A stretch of DNA of 39,009 nt, taken from a virus. Within the stretch, counting starts at the first letter, position 1. Each line of letters opens with the position of its first letter. The notes below the pieces were generated by a model that had not been told where the DNA came from, made no database searches, and saw nothing but the letters and a program-made list of their open reading frames with translations. The stretch spans positions 1 to 39,009 of IMG/VR virus record IMGVR_UViG_3300023178_000114. One strand, given 5' to 3'. The position numbers and the translations under genes are program-made. Below are positions 25,850 to 33,034 of the stretch, piece by piece.

Positions 25850-25886
25850 AAAAGGGTAACCAAATGAATGATTACCCCTTTTTTAA
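25850..25886 (-). terminator. Rho-independent terminator after the major capsid gene
   Basis: GGGTAA and TTACCC pair, with A-run before and a seven-T run after on the minus strand. It separates the MCP transcript from the HNH gene. Confidence 0.78.
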
Positions 25887-25901
25887 GTACCTATCGTACC
25901 C

Positions 25902-25923
25902 TTAAGTTAAAAAATTAACTTAA
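25902..25923. promoter_or_regulatory. 3' hairpin directly after the MCP stop
   Basis: TTAAGTTAA and TTAACTTAA form a 9-bp perfect stem with a 4-nt loop, starting 3 nt after the MCP stop. It may protect the MCP mRNA 3' end together with the terminator just downstream. Confidence 0.55.
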
Positions 25924-25925
25924 AC

Positions 25926-27575
25926 TTACACATAGTTTACATCAGCTACGACAATCTTTCCGTAGAATTCACTTCTAACCATCTTCTTAGCGTAACGAGT
26001 CATTACACCTTTTCTTGGCGTGAAGTTTTTAGGGTCGTATACTAATGGTGTCATGATTAACGGTACATATGGAGCGTAAACCGCACCTGTTTCAAGGAAG
26101 TTACTTCCTCTGAAACCTGCTAAGATTACATTGTCCAATGCGTAAGGGTTCTTGTAAACAGTAAATCTGTTGTTAAGAGCACCTACTTTTTGTACACCCA
26201 TTGCGAATGAGTTGTTAGTTGCTTCACCATCTGTATCTGCTGCGTATCCAGGAATACTTTCGATGATAGTTGCTGTTTCTGGTGATACCACCAAGAAGTT
26301 AGCTCCACCTCTTAAAGTTTTCTGATGGATTGCATTAGATACTGCTTGTATTTTGTTTCCAAGTGTTTGGAACCAAGTACCTTTTGTGTATGCATTTGAT
26401 TCACCACTTGATTGTGCGAACAATGAAGTTGCTGAATCATACTCATATCCAACTCTTGCTGACCATCTTTCTGTTTTAGCAGTAGCACCTGCGTACAACA
26501 TATCAAGGATTTCTAAATCGATTTCCATTGAGATGTACTCAGATAATAGTGCTGTTAATTCAGCTTCAGCATCAACAGAGTGATATGCGTTTAAGTCTTG
26601 AGCAAGTTCTGGAGTCCAGACTGCTTTTAACTTACGAGTTTTCGCGATTATCGGAATACTCTTTAGGGCGATATCTAATTCTGGAATGTCGATATCTGTT
26701 TCAGGATTTGCATCAATTTGAGCTGCAGTTGCTTCAAAATCACCACGAGTGTAATTGTTAGCTGCAGTTTTATGATATTTTACTTCAACACCACTTGGTA
26801 CACCTGCTGTGTTCTTCAATACGAAGAATGTTACTGCAGTTTTAGCTGCATTTACAGATGTATGTGCTGGATAGAAAGCATCAAATCCACTACCTGATAC
26901 AGTGAATGCTCTAACACCATCTGAATCAAAGTTAGCGATAGCTGCGTTTGAAACAGTGATTTTCATAAGTCCGTTGTCTGCTTCAGAACCTAATGCTGCT
27001 GATGCAGATAGGTCTGGTTCGAAATTAACATCTTCCCAAGATACAGAACCTGTAGTGAATTCTGTAGCACTTGTTGCAGCTGCTAATGTCATACTTGAAA
27101 CAGAAACGTCATTGATAGAGTATCCAAATTTACCTGCTCCGTATAAACCACCACTTGCGTCACCAGAACCTGATGTATTACCATATACATCTGAGTTTTC
27201 TGTTTGAAGTGAAGTTTGAGCAGTTCCGTATTTGAAGTCAAGATAGAAAATAAGACCTGAAGGTAAGTTCATTGGCTGTACAGAAACGAATTCTTGTGCA
27301 GCTAATTCACCAAAGATTCTACGAACTAAAGGAAGTGCAACACCTGACCACTCTTCTGAGTTTGCAGATGTACCTGTTCTTGAAGCTTCATCAATTAATT
27401 GACGAGCTTGGTTTTCAAGAAGAACAGCCATTCCGTTTACTTCATGTTCTTTGTTAAGACCTTCTAAAAGTCCTGTTGGTTCCCATTTCTTGACTAACTT
27501 ACGAGTTTGTTCTAATAGTTGTCTTTGTGGATTGTATCCGTCCATCAAAGATTCTACTGATTTAAATTTACTCAT
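25926..27575 (-). CDS. gp23: Major capsid protein, gp23-like
   Basis: 549 residues (T4 gp23: 521). The HK97-fold gp23 signatures are present: 'LVRRIFGELAAQEFVSVQPM' and 'PSGLIFYLDFKYG' (T4: MVRRAIPNLIAFDICGVQPM), 'RKLKAVWTPELAQDLNAYHS', 'DAEAELTALLSEYISMEIDL', and 'YAPYVPLIMTPLVYDPKNFT'. Residues 60-64 read L-I-D-E-A, so the prohead protease probably cuts after E63, matching T4 cleavage after E65 in LTE-A. A Ser/Gly-rich insertion sits around residues 125-165. SD AGGAGAC. Own terminator; cotranscribed with the scaffold gene. Confidence 0.95.
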   Translation of the reverse strand: MSKFKSVESLMDGYNPQRQLLEQTRKLVKKWEPTGLLEGLNKEHEVNGMAVLLENQARQLIDEASRTGTSANSEEWSGVALPLVRRIFGELAAQEFVSVQPMNLPSGLIFYLDFKYGTAQTSLQTENSDVYGNTSGSGDASGGLYGAGKFGYSINDVSVSSMTLAAATSATEFTTGSVSWEDVNFEPDLSASAALGSEADNGLMKITVSNAAIANFDSDGVRAFTVSGSGFDAFYPAHTSVNAAKTAVTFFVLKNTAGVPSGVEVKYHKTAANNYTRGDFEATAAQIDANPETDIDIPELDIALKSIPIIAKTRKLKAVWTPELAQDLNAYHSVDAEAELTALLSEYISMEIDLEILDMLYAGATAKTERWSARVGYEYDSATSLFAQSSGESNAYTKGTWFQTLGNKIQAVSNAIHQKTLRGGANFLVVSPETATIIESIPGYAADTDGEATNNSFAMGVQKVGALNNRFTVYKNPYALDNVILAGFRGSNFLETGAVYAPYVPLIMTPLVYDPKNFTPRKGVMTRYAKKMVRSEFYGKIVVADVNYV

Positions 27576-27591
27576 TTTCTTAGTCTCCTAA

Positions 27592-28764
27592 TTATAATAT
27601 GTTTGCTAATTTCTTGAATCTATTTTTTAACTCAACACCCTCAGTTAAAACTTCTTCATTAGAAGGTTTAGTAGAAGCAACTGGTCTTGAACTTGAACCT
27701 TTAGATTCTTTAATTGGTTTTACATTTACACCTTGAAAAGATTCAGCAAGTGTAGAGTAAACCAATTTGATTTCTCTTAGGTTTTTAGTTCTATCAAAAG
27801 TTTCAACAACTTTTAATTTTTGTTCGTTACTTAAACCAAACGCTCTGAATAGTTTGTTTGAGAATAAGAGTTTAGCATTCAAGAGATTAACTTCGTTTAA
27901 TTTACCACGAAGATATTTTACAACATCTCTGTGCTCTTTTAATTCAGCTTGAAGTGTAGCAAGCTCATCAACTTTGTCCTCATCATCACCATCTTCTTCA
28001 GAAAGTGCTTTAAGAACTTCTTCTAAATCGATATCTTCATCAACATCATCTTTATCATCTTCTTTTTCGCCTTCAGTTAAGTCATCAACAACTTCATGGT
28101 CGTCAAGTTCTTTACCAGCTGGTTCGTCTTTACCTTCACCTTCTGGTCCTTGTGCTCCTGTTTCAGATGAATCGTTAGCTTTGTCGTTTACTTTGTTATC
28201 GGATTTTCCAACTTCTGATGATACATCGTTTTCATCAACTTTCTTATCATCTTCATCTTCATCTCCGTATCCTTCTTCAACTTCGCCTTCGTCTTCGATT
28301 TCGTCTTCTAACTCAGCTAAAATAGATTCAAGGTCAAGGTCTTCAGTGTCATCATCTTCATCTTCATGTGAAGTTTCATCAACTTTGTCCTCATCCTCAT
28401 CTTCATCTTCGATTTCATATGCAACTTCTTTCTCATGTGAATCTTCGTCTTCCATATCTTCATCTTCGATTTCAGATACTTTATCCTCTTCTTCATCTTC
28501 ATGTGAAGTTTCTTTGTGCATTTCGTCTTCGTGAGAATCTACTGCGGAATCGATAGCTTCTTCTTCATCATCAGAAACACCATCTTCTTCAGCTTCCATA
28601 TCCTCATCTTCAACTTCATCTTCGATTTCTTGTTGAATCTTCTGAGCTAACATTGATTTCAATTTAGGTGTGAACGCTTCTTCAAGTGCCATCTTTGCAT
28701 TTTCTAATGCAGTTTCACGAACCGCTTTAGCATCTGCGATAGCTTCTTTTAGTAAATCATCCAT
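27592..28764 (-). CDS. gp22: Prohead scaffold (core) protein, gp22-like, hyperacidic
   Basis: 390 residues (T4 gp22: 269). Residues 1-45 are helical and Ala-rich. About 46-250 is an extreme Asp/Glu tract with repeated 'ETSHEDE' units. The C-terminal 130 residues are a conserved scaffold-type helical region: 'VKYLRGKLNEVNLLNAKLLF', 'FGLSNEQKLKVVETFDRTKN', 'LREIKLVYSTLAESF'. gp22 directs capsid assembly and is then destroyed by gp21; '[IL]-x-E' sites such as 'VLTE' near the end fit. It directly precedes the MCP gene as in T4. SD AGGAG, with a leader hairpin that may regulate it. Confidence 0.82.
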   Translation of the reverse strand: MDDLLKEAIADAKAVRETALENAKMALEEAFTPKLKSMLAQKIQQEIEDEVEDEDMEAEEDGVSDDEEEAIDSAVDSHEDEMHKETSHEDEEEDKVSEIEDEDMEDEDSHEKEVAYEIEDEDEDEDKVDETSHEDEDDDTEDLDLESILAELEDEIEDEGEVEEGYGDEDEDDKKVDENDVSSEVGKSDNKVNDKANDSSETGAQGPEGEGKDEPAGKELDDHEVVDDLTEGEKEDDKDDVDEDIDLEEVLKALSEEDGDDEDKVDELATLQAELKEHRDVVKYLRGKLNEVNLLNAKLLFSNKLFRAFGLSNEQKLKVVETFDRTKNLREIKLVYSTLAESFQGVNVKPIKESKGSSSRPVASTKPSNEEVLTEGVELKNRFKKLANIL

Positions 28765-28771
28765 TTTAATC

Positions 28772-28808
28772 TCCTAATTTGGATTCAGTATAGTTATTAG
28801 GAACTATA
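28772..28808 (-). promoter_or_regulatory. Possible SD-sequestering hairpin in the scaffold leader
   Basis: TATAGTT and AACTATA (28789-28808) form a 7-bp stem. Its loop region reads TCCTAAT on the mRNA, which is exactly complementary to ATTAGGA in the scaffold ribosome site (28772-28778). A loop-SD interaction could limit scaffold translation. Confidence 0.45.
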
Positions 28809-28830
28809 ATTAATAGTTTAGTATTCGATT

Positions 28831-28863
28831 ACACTTTATGATGTACGAATAGTACGAAAGTGT
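28831..28863. promoter_or_regulatory. 33-bp inverted repeat upstream of the scaffold gene
   Basis: ACACTTT and AAAGTGT form the outer arms and two GTAC elements the inner arms. This may be an operator or an mRNA hairpin. It lies between the rpsU terminator and the scaffold SD. Confidence 0.5.
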
Positions 28864-28895
28864 ATTTAGTTTTGTATATATAAGTATAACAAAAC

Positions 28896-28929
28896 CAAAA
28901 AATATACACACTAAGTGAGTATTTTTTTA
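28896..28929 (-). terminator. Terminator after the bS21 gene
   Basis: ATAC-x-CACT and AGTG-x-GTAT pair around one base (28904-28922), followed on the minus strand by a six-T run. It overlaps the rpsU stop and ends the portal-to-rpsU operon. Confidence 0.65.
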
Positions 28930-29133
28930 ATTATCTTGTTCTTTTTCTTTAAGAACTTTGTATTTGTTTCGTAGAATTGCTTTATTTTTCTTTTCTCGTT
29001 TGATTGCCGATGGTTTTTCGTAAAATTGTCTATCACGATATTCCATCAATATACCACTATCTTTTACTTTTCGTTTAAAGATTGATATAGCTTTTTCTAC
29101 AGATTGTCCTTTTCGGACCTCTACTTTAATCAA
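28927..29133 (-). CDS. rpsU: Phage-encoded ribosomal protein bS21
   Basis: The 68-residue product (start MIKVEVRKGQSVEKAISIF) matches bS21 along its length: 'FKRKVKDSGIL' (E. coli FKRSCEKAGVL), 'YRDRQFYEKPSAIKREKK' (E. coli RRREFYEKPTTERKRAK), then a basic C-terminal helix. bS21 sits on the 30S platform near the anti-SD end of 16S rRNA and affects initiation. Phage copies are known in other tailed phages. The start codon is TTG at 29133, the only good start in the frame, with a GAGG site 6 nt upstream. It is the last gene of the internal-head-protein operon, right before a terminator, so it is likely expressed late. Confidence 0.9.
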   Translation of the reverse strand: MIKVEVRKGQSVEKAISIFKRKVKDSGILMEYRDRQFYEKPSAIKREKKNKAILRNKYKVLKEKEQDN

Positions 29134-29150
29134 ATTAACCTCTACTTGTT

Positions 29151-29822
29151 TTAAATTCTAGCTTCTGCTTTTGCTTTGTAGTTTTTATCTACATAATTAA
29201 AGAATTCTTTTTTCTTATCATCATCACCTAATTCATCTGGTGATTTAACACCAAACTTTTTTAGAGCTGATTGGAAGAATGCTTCGTAATCACCCTCTTC
29301 AAGTTCAGTACCTTTTGGTAAATCATCTTCATCAGGATTTTCTAAACCGATTTTAACTAAATCAGATTTATCTGCATCACCTTCAATTTCAAAATATCTA
29401 CCAAGAACATGACCCATATCTTCATATAAACCACCTAATCTTTGTTGTAATTGTTGTGATTCTTGTGCAATCTTTCCAAATGATTTTGATAAGTTTGTTA
29501 GTTCTTTCATATTACGATTTACAGTAACTTTATCAAACCAATCTTCTGTTTCACTTAGAGTATAGGATTTTGCGTTGTTTGCAATTACTGATAATTTTTC
29601 TGCAATCTGTTTAAGATTTTCTTCTTTCTGTAATACTTTACTGAAGCTTGAAAATTCTTTTATTGATTGTTGAATTTGTTTTGCACTAACTTTTTCTTCT
29701 TTTTTTCCGTACATATCTTCAACAATACTTGTTAATGAAGTACCGCTATTCAATGGTGGTGTAGATACAACTCCACCCACTACTGAAAAGTTTTCTTTTA
29801 TTAAATCTTTTAATTTTGCCAT
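29151..29822 (-). CDS. Putative internal head protein with capsid targeting sequence
   Basis: 223 residues, starting MAKLKDLIKENF: the ten-residue 'KLKDLIKE' leader shared with other genes here. I-K-E fits the gp21 cleavage rule, giving a predicted mature start at N11. The body is helical, with Gln-rich coiled-coil sequence ('FGKIAQESQQLQQRLGGLYE') and an acidic middle ('LENPDEDDLPKGTELEEGD'). I do not recognise a function. SD AAGGAG and a promoter motif 19-29 nt upstream may give it and rpsU extra expression. Confidence 0.72.
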   Translation of the reverse strand: MAKLKDLIKENFSVVGGVVSTPPLNSGTSLTSIVEDMYGKKEEKVSAKQIQQSIKEFSSFSKVLQKEENLKQIAEKLSVIANNAKSYTLSETEDWFDKVTVNRNMKELTNLSKSFGKIAQESQQLQQRLGGLYEDMGHVLGRYFEIEGDADKSDLVKIGLENPDEDDLPKGTELEEGDYEAFFQSALKKFGVKSPDELGDDDKKKEFFNYVDKNYKAKAEARI

Positions 29823-29840
29823 TTGTATCTCCTTATACTC

Positions 29841-29851
29841 TAATAAATATA
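29841..29851 (-). promoter_or_regulatory. Late-promoter-like motif
   Basis: TATATTTATTA on the coding strand, 19 nt before the 223-residue gene. Confidence 0.4.
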
Positions 29852-30451
29852 TTATCTTCGTCTTTTTCCACCAAGATAACTACGAAATCTTTTATCTACT
29901 TTTGTCCATAGTACACCCAACATATCTCTAACACCTACACTTGTGTCTCCTGCTGGACCTGTTTTAATACCACGAATCAAATCCATACCATCATACTTAC
30001 CACTTTTCACACCATCCATCATGGTTTTAATAGTTTGTTGTGATGCTTTATTGAAAAACTTACCCATTTGTTTTATATCTTTTTCAACAAATTGTTTGGC
30101 CTCTGGTGATGAATATTTCAACATTGGAAAACTATTCACCCCTTTACCCTTTAATGAACCTGGTACATATGTTCCACCACCATCTACTTCTTTTAAACCA
30201 TCTTTACCATCAAGATAAGTGTGAACACCTTGTAAACTTTCTAATGCAATAGTCAATTCTGATTGTAACCAAGCTGGTAATTGAACTTTACCATCTCCAT
30301 CAGAATCACCATTTTCAATTTTTTGATAAATCATTTTAGAAAGTTTCATACACCTTTCTAATTGTGATTTAGCCATTTCACCTTCATGGTCACCTTCACT
30401 CAATCTAAAATCTTTCCATTGAGCCCACATTTTATGTGTCATACTACTCAT
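29852..30451 (-). CDS. Unrecognised head-operon protein with PAWLQS motif
   Basis: 199 residues (MSSMTHKMWAQWKDFRLSEG). A helical region, 'MAKSQLERCMKLSKMIYQKI', is followed by 'VQLPAWLQSELTIALESLQG'. This 'P-x-W-[LV]-Q-S-x-[IL]' helix is a motif I associate with virion-operon proteins of aquatic T4-like phages. The C-terminus is very basic ('KRFRSYLGGKRRR'), suitable for DNA contact. There is no 'KLKDLIKE' leader. Start and preceding stop overlap (TAATG), with AGGAGAGG as SD. Confidence 0.65.
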   Translation of the reverse strand: MSSMTHKMWAQWKDFRLSEGDHEGEMAKSQLERCMKLSKMIYQKIENGDSDGDGKVQLPAWLQSELTIALESLQGVHTYLDGKDGLKEVDGGGTYVPGSLKGKGVNSFPMLKYSSPEAKQFVEKDIKQMGKFFNKASQQTIKTMMDGVKSGKYDGMDLIRGIKTGPAGDTSVGVRDMLGVLWTKVDKRFRSYLGGKRRR

Positions 30452-30870
30452 TAACCTCTCCTATATAACCAACCACCATGAACATCAAAACGAGCATATG
30501 TTTTAGGTTCAAAGATATTACCTCTTACACCCTTTGCTCTACCATTGTATCCTGCAGGTTTGTAAATATCACCATTACTTTTATCTACAAAGAAGTGAAC
30601 ACTTAATCCATTCTTTGGCTCTGATGCACGAACATTAACTATTCTATCAAATTTTGGTCCTTTTTTCAAAAGTGTTGGATACTCCCAATTTTTTTCTTTC
30701 CATGTGGATGGAAATGATTTTTTAAATTGTTTTTCTGCAGATTTTTTCATAAAATCTAACATCTTTTTTAATGCTCTATCATATCCAGCTTTTGCCTCAT
30801 TTTGTGCGTGAATTTCTTTAGCAATATCTTTTGCAATATTTTCACCAATAATATCTTTTAACTTAATCAT
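30451..30870 (-). CDS. Putative internal head protein with GDIYKPAGYNG motif
   Basis: 139 residues, starting MIKLKDIIGEN; I-G-E gives predicted cleavage after residue 10. The C-terminal half is a compact domain with 'LSVHFFVDKSNGDIYKPAGY' and 'RAKGVRGNIFEPKTYARFDV'. Similar 'VDxxNGDIxKxAxxxxxAKGxRGNI' domains occur as hypothetical proteins in diverse phages; I know no function. It overlaps the previous gene by 4 nt (ATGA), so it is coupled. Packaging with the DNA and injection is inferred from the leader. Confidence 0.7.
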   Translation of the reverse strand: MIKLKDIIGENIAKDIAKEIHAQNEAKAGYDRALKKMLDFMKKSAEKQFKKSFPSTWKEKNWEYPTLLKKGPKFDRIVNVRASEPKNGLSVHFFVDKSNGDIYKPAGYNGRAKGVRGNIFEPKTYARFDVHGGWLYRRG

Positions 30871-31202
30871 TTTTGCATATCCTCTAAAGCTTCGTGAGCT
30901 TTTAATACTAAATATACGATATCATCTTTTAACTCTACATCGTTTTGTTTTCTTACAGCATTCTCTAATTGTTTTACTGCCATTTTTAAAACTTTTACAT
31001 CTTTACTCAACATATTATATGCCTTTGGTGAAACTGGAGTTTTACTTGTTGTACTCCTTGGTCCATCACCACCATACATTTTATCAATTTTACCTAAATC
31101 TGCAGATACTCTCATCTCTTTTATCACTTGTTCATTAGTGGAGCAACATCCACCACCACATTCACAATGTTCTTCTTTTATTAAATCTTTTAACTTAATC
31201 AT
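30867..31202 (-). CDS. Putative internal head protein with Cys cluster
   Basis: 111 residues. The leader MIKLKDLIKE ends at residue 10 with I-K-E. Just after it is a Cys cluster 'EHCECGGGCCSTNEQ' (C13, C15, C19, C20), so predicted cleavage would leave it at the new N-terminus. The rest is helical ('YNMLSKDVKVLKMAVKQLEN') with no known motif. The cluster may bind metal or form disulfides. Start overlaps the previous stop (TAATG). Confidence 0.68.
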   Translation of the reverse strand: MIKLKDLIKEEHCECGGGCCSTNEQVIKEMRVSADLGKIDKMYGGDGPRSTTSKTPVSPKAYNMLSKDVKVLKMAVKQLENAVRKQNDVELKDDIVYLVLKAHEALEDMQK

Positions 31203-33034
31203 TAGAAATACCCCCTGAATTTGTTTTGAGTGATTAAATTAACTGCTCCAGCAATCTCTTTACCATACTTAGAAGCTTCTTTACCCATATATTTATTATC
31301 TGGATATTGTTTCTTCGTTCTTTCATCATCCTCTAATGCTCTTTCATAATAAGAAACTTTATCATATAATCTATCCATTGCATCTGCAACATCTCTTAAT
31401 ACTTCCATAGCTTTTGCTTCATCACTTCTATGTTGTGCTGAAAGTCTGTTCACTAAAGCTTTAGATTCTTTATTTGGTTTACCACCAATCAAACCTTGCA
31501 TTAATCTATCTGTATAATCTTTTGCCTTTTTGATTTTTGCTTTTACTTTTTCAGGGTCATCATATAGATTTCTAATTGCATCTTCATATCTTCTTTTGTT
31601 TTCACTTCTGAACTCATCATCGTTTTTAAATGATATTGCACCTGCTTGTATTGATTGTCTTAATTGTCTCTTTTTATCTGCACCCATATACGGTAAATCT
31701 TCTTCAAGTGAGATTTGATAAAAAACAATACCAGGTATTGATTTAATTGAATTTAAACTTTGATATCCATATTTTTGTAAACCAAAAGTTTTTAAATCTG
31801 AAGAACCCCAATCACTTGGTGATTTTACATTAATATCTTTACTTTTCCAAGATTTTGAATACCATACTGGTTTACCATTTTTAAATACATTTAACACAAC
31901 ATCTTTAGGAACTTCTTGGTCATGTTCCCAATATCTATTGCCTTTTGCAGGTAAAGTGATTTTCTTACCACTAACTGCAATCTCAATACCTTTTTTCAAT
32001 GGTTTCATATTTTTACTAATTTGATAATCTTCAATTTCATTAGATTTAACACCTAATTTTGCCAACCAAGTATATAAATCTTTATCTAACTTCCAATCAT
32101 TACCTGAAGATAACTTTCTTAATATATTACTTCTAAAGTATTCATTTAATACATGAGATACTTTTGATTCTCTCATTACATCTTTTAATTTTATTATACC
32201 TTCCTTTGTTTCTTTTGTTATATCGGTTTCAAGGTCTAATGCTGCTTGTTTAATTTTATCTTGAATTTGTTTATCAAGTTTTTCATCTTTTGGATTTCCG
32301 TCGTCATCTAAATTATCTCTAAATTCTTTTCCTAAATCTTTAAATACTTTTGCGTCTGAATTACCTAATTTTTCTAAATTGTCTGCTGCCATATCAACAT
32401 AGTAAGGTTCAATACCACCAGCCATTAGTGGATTTTTTATATTTCTGATAGCGTCGTTGTAATCATCTTGTGCTCTTTGTTTTTGTTTAGGGTCTAACTT
32501 TGGTTTTTCTTTAATATCAATACCAACATTGATACCATTTCCATCATAAGCATCTTGATAGTAAAAATCTTCAATATCATCAGCATCCATTTCTTCCCCG
32601 TCAGCGTTAAACATTTTTCCGTCTTTTATTTTCATTCCACCATCTAAATCATATTCACCTTTCATATCTTTAACATCATCTGCGAATCGTTGTGGGCCTG
32701 ATGAATAGATTTTTCCATCTTTAACTTTAGTTCCTACAAATGGCTTATCATGTGTTGGGTCAAAATCACTTAAATCAGATGGTTCCATACCATCATTATC
32801 TCTATCGAAATCACTACCACTAAATCCTGTAGATTTAGGTTTTTCTTTTTCACCATCTTTATCAACCTTTACAAGTTTACCACTTTTATCAGCTTTAAAA
32901 GAAATATGGTCATCATCTTTTTTACCATATCCTTTACCTTTCCAAACCAAACCAAGTTTTCTTGCTTTTTCTTTTTCGGAATCTTTTAACTTTGGAGCAT
33001 CTGCTTCCATCAATAATGTTTTTAATTTAATCAT
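31202..33034 (-). CDS. Large putative internal head polyprotein with two targeting-like sequences
   Basis: 610 residues. The leader MIKLKTLLMEA (L-M-E) is followed by a domain at residues 19-80, 'KARKLGLVWKGKGYGKKDDD', almost identical to one in the 481-residue protein. An acidic region follows to about 275. At 280-290 a second leader-like sequence appears ('IIKLKDVMRES'), soon followed by 'HVLNEYF', and then a 320-residue basic second half ('GYQSLNSIKSIPGIVFYQIS', 'EEDLPYMGADKKRQLRQSIQ'). It looks like two internal-protein genes fused, possibly separated again by protease cleavage. The start overlaps the preceding gene by ATGA. Confidence 0.68.
   Translation of the reverse strand: MIKLKTLLMEADAPKLKDSEKEKARKLGLVWKGKGYGKKDDDHISFKADKSGKLVKVDKDGEKEKPKSTGFSGSDFDRDNDGMEPSDLSDFDPTHDKPFVGTKVKDGKIYSSGPQRFADDVKDMKGEYDLDGGMKIKDGKMFNADGEEMDADDIEDFYYQDAYDGNGINVGIDIKEKPKLDPKQKQRAQDDYNDAIRNIKNPLMAGGIEPYYVDMAADNLEKLGNSDAKVFKDLGKEFRDNLDDDGNPKDEKLDKQIQDKIKQAALDLETDITKETKEGIIKLKDVMRESKVSHVLNEYFRSNILRKLSSGNDWKLDKDLYTWLAKLGVKSNEIEDYQISKNMKPLKKGIEIAVSGKKITLPAKGNRYWEHDQEVPKDVVLNVFKNGKPVWYSKSWKSKDINVKSPSDWGSSDLKTFGLQKYGYQSLNSIKSIPGIVFYQISLEEDLPYMGADKKRQLRQSIQAGAISFKNDDEFRSENKRRYEDAIRNLYDDPEKVKAKIKKAKDYTDRLMQGLIGGKPNKESKALVNRLSAQHRSDEAKAMEVLRDVADAMDRLYDKVSYYERALEDDERTKKQYPDNKYMGKEASKYGKEIAGAVNLITQNKFRGYF
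32904..32977 (-). repeat. 74-bp direct repeat, copy 1
   Basis: This segment is identical, base for base, to 36607-36680. It encodes the 'EKARKLGLVWKGKGYGKKDD' region of the 610-residue protein. Confidence 0.95.

Noticed and set aside
25825-25863. A longer HNH protein starting upstream of ATG 25824
   Set aside because: The extension would start with TTG inside the MCP terminator and adds a hydrophobic stretch not expected for this family.
28317-28502. A Lys/Met-rich minus-strand frame inside the scaffold gene
   Set aside because: It is a frame shadow of the Asp/Glu codons, without an SD; the main frame has clear conserved ends.
27974-28534. A Ser-rich plus-strand frame opposite the acidic scaffold
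   Set aside because: Poly-serine arises from the reverse complement of GAA/GAT/GAC codons. It is an artefact of the acidic tract.
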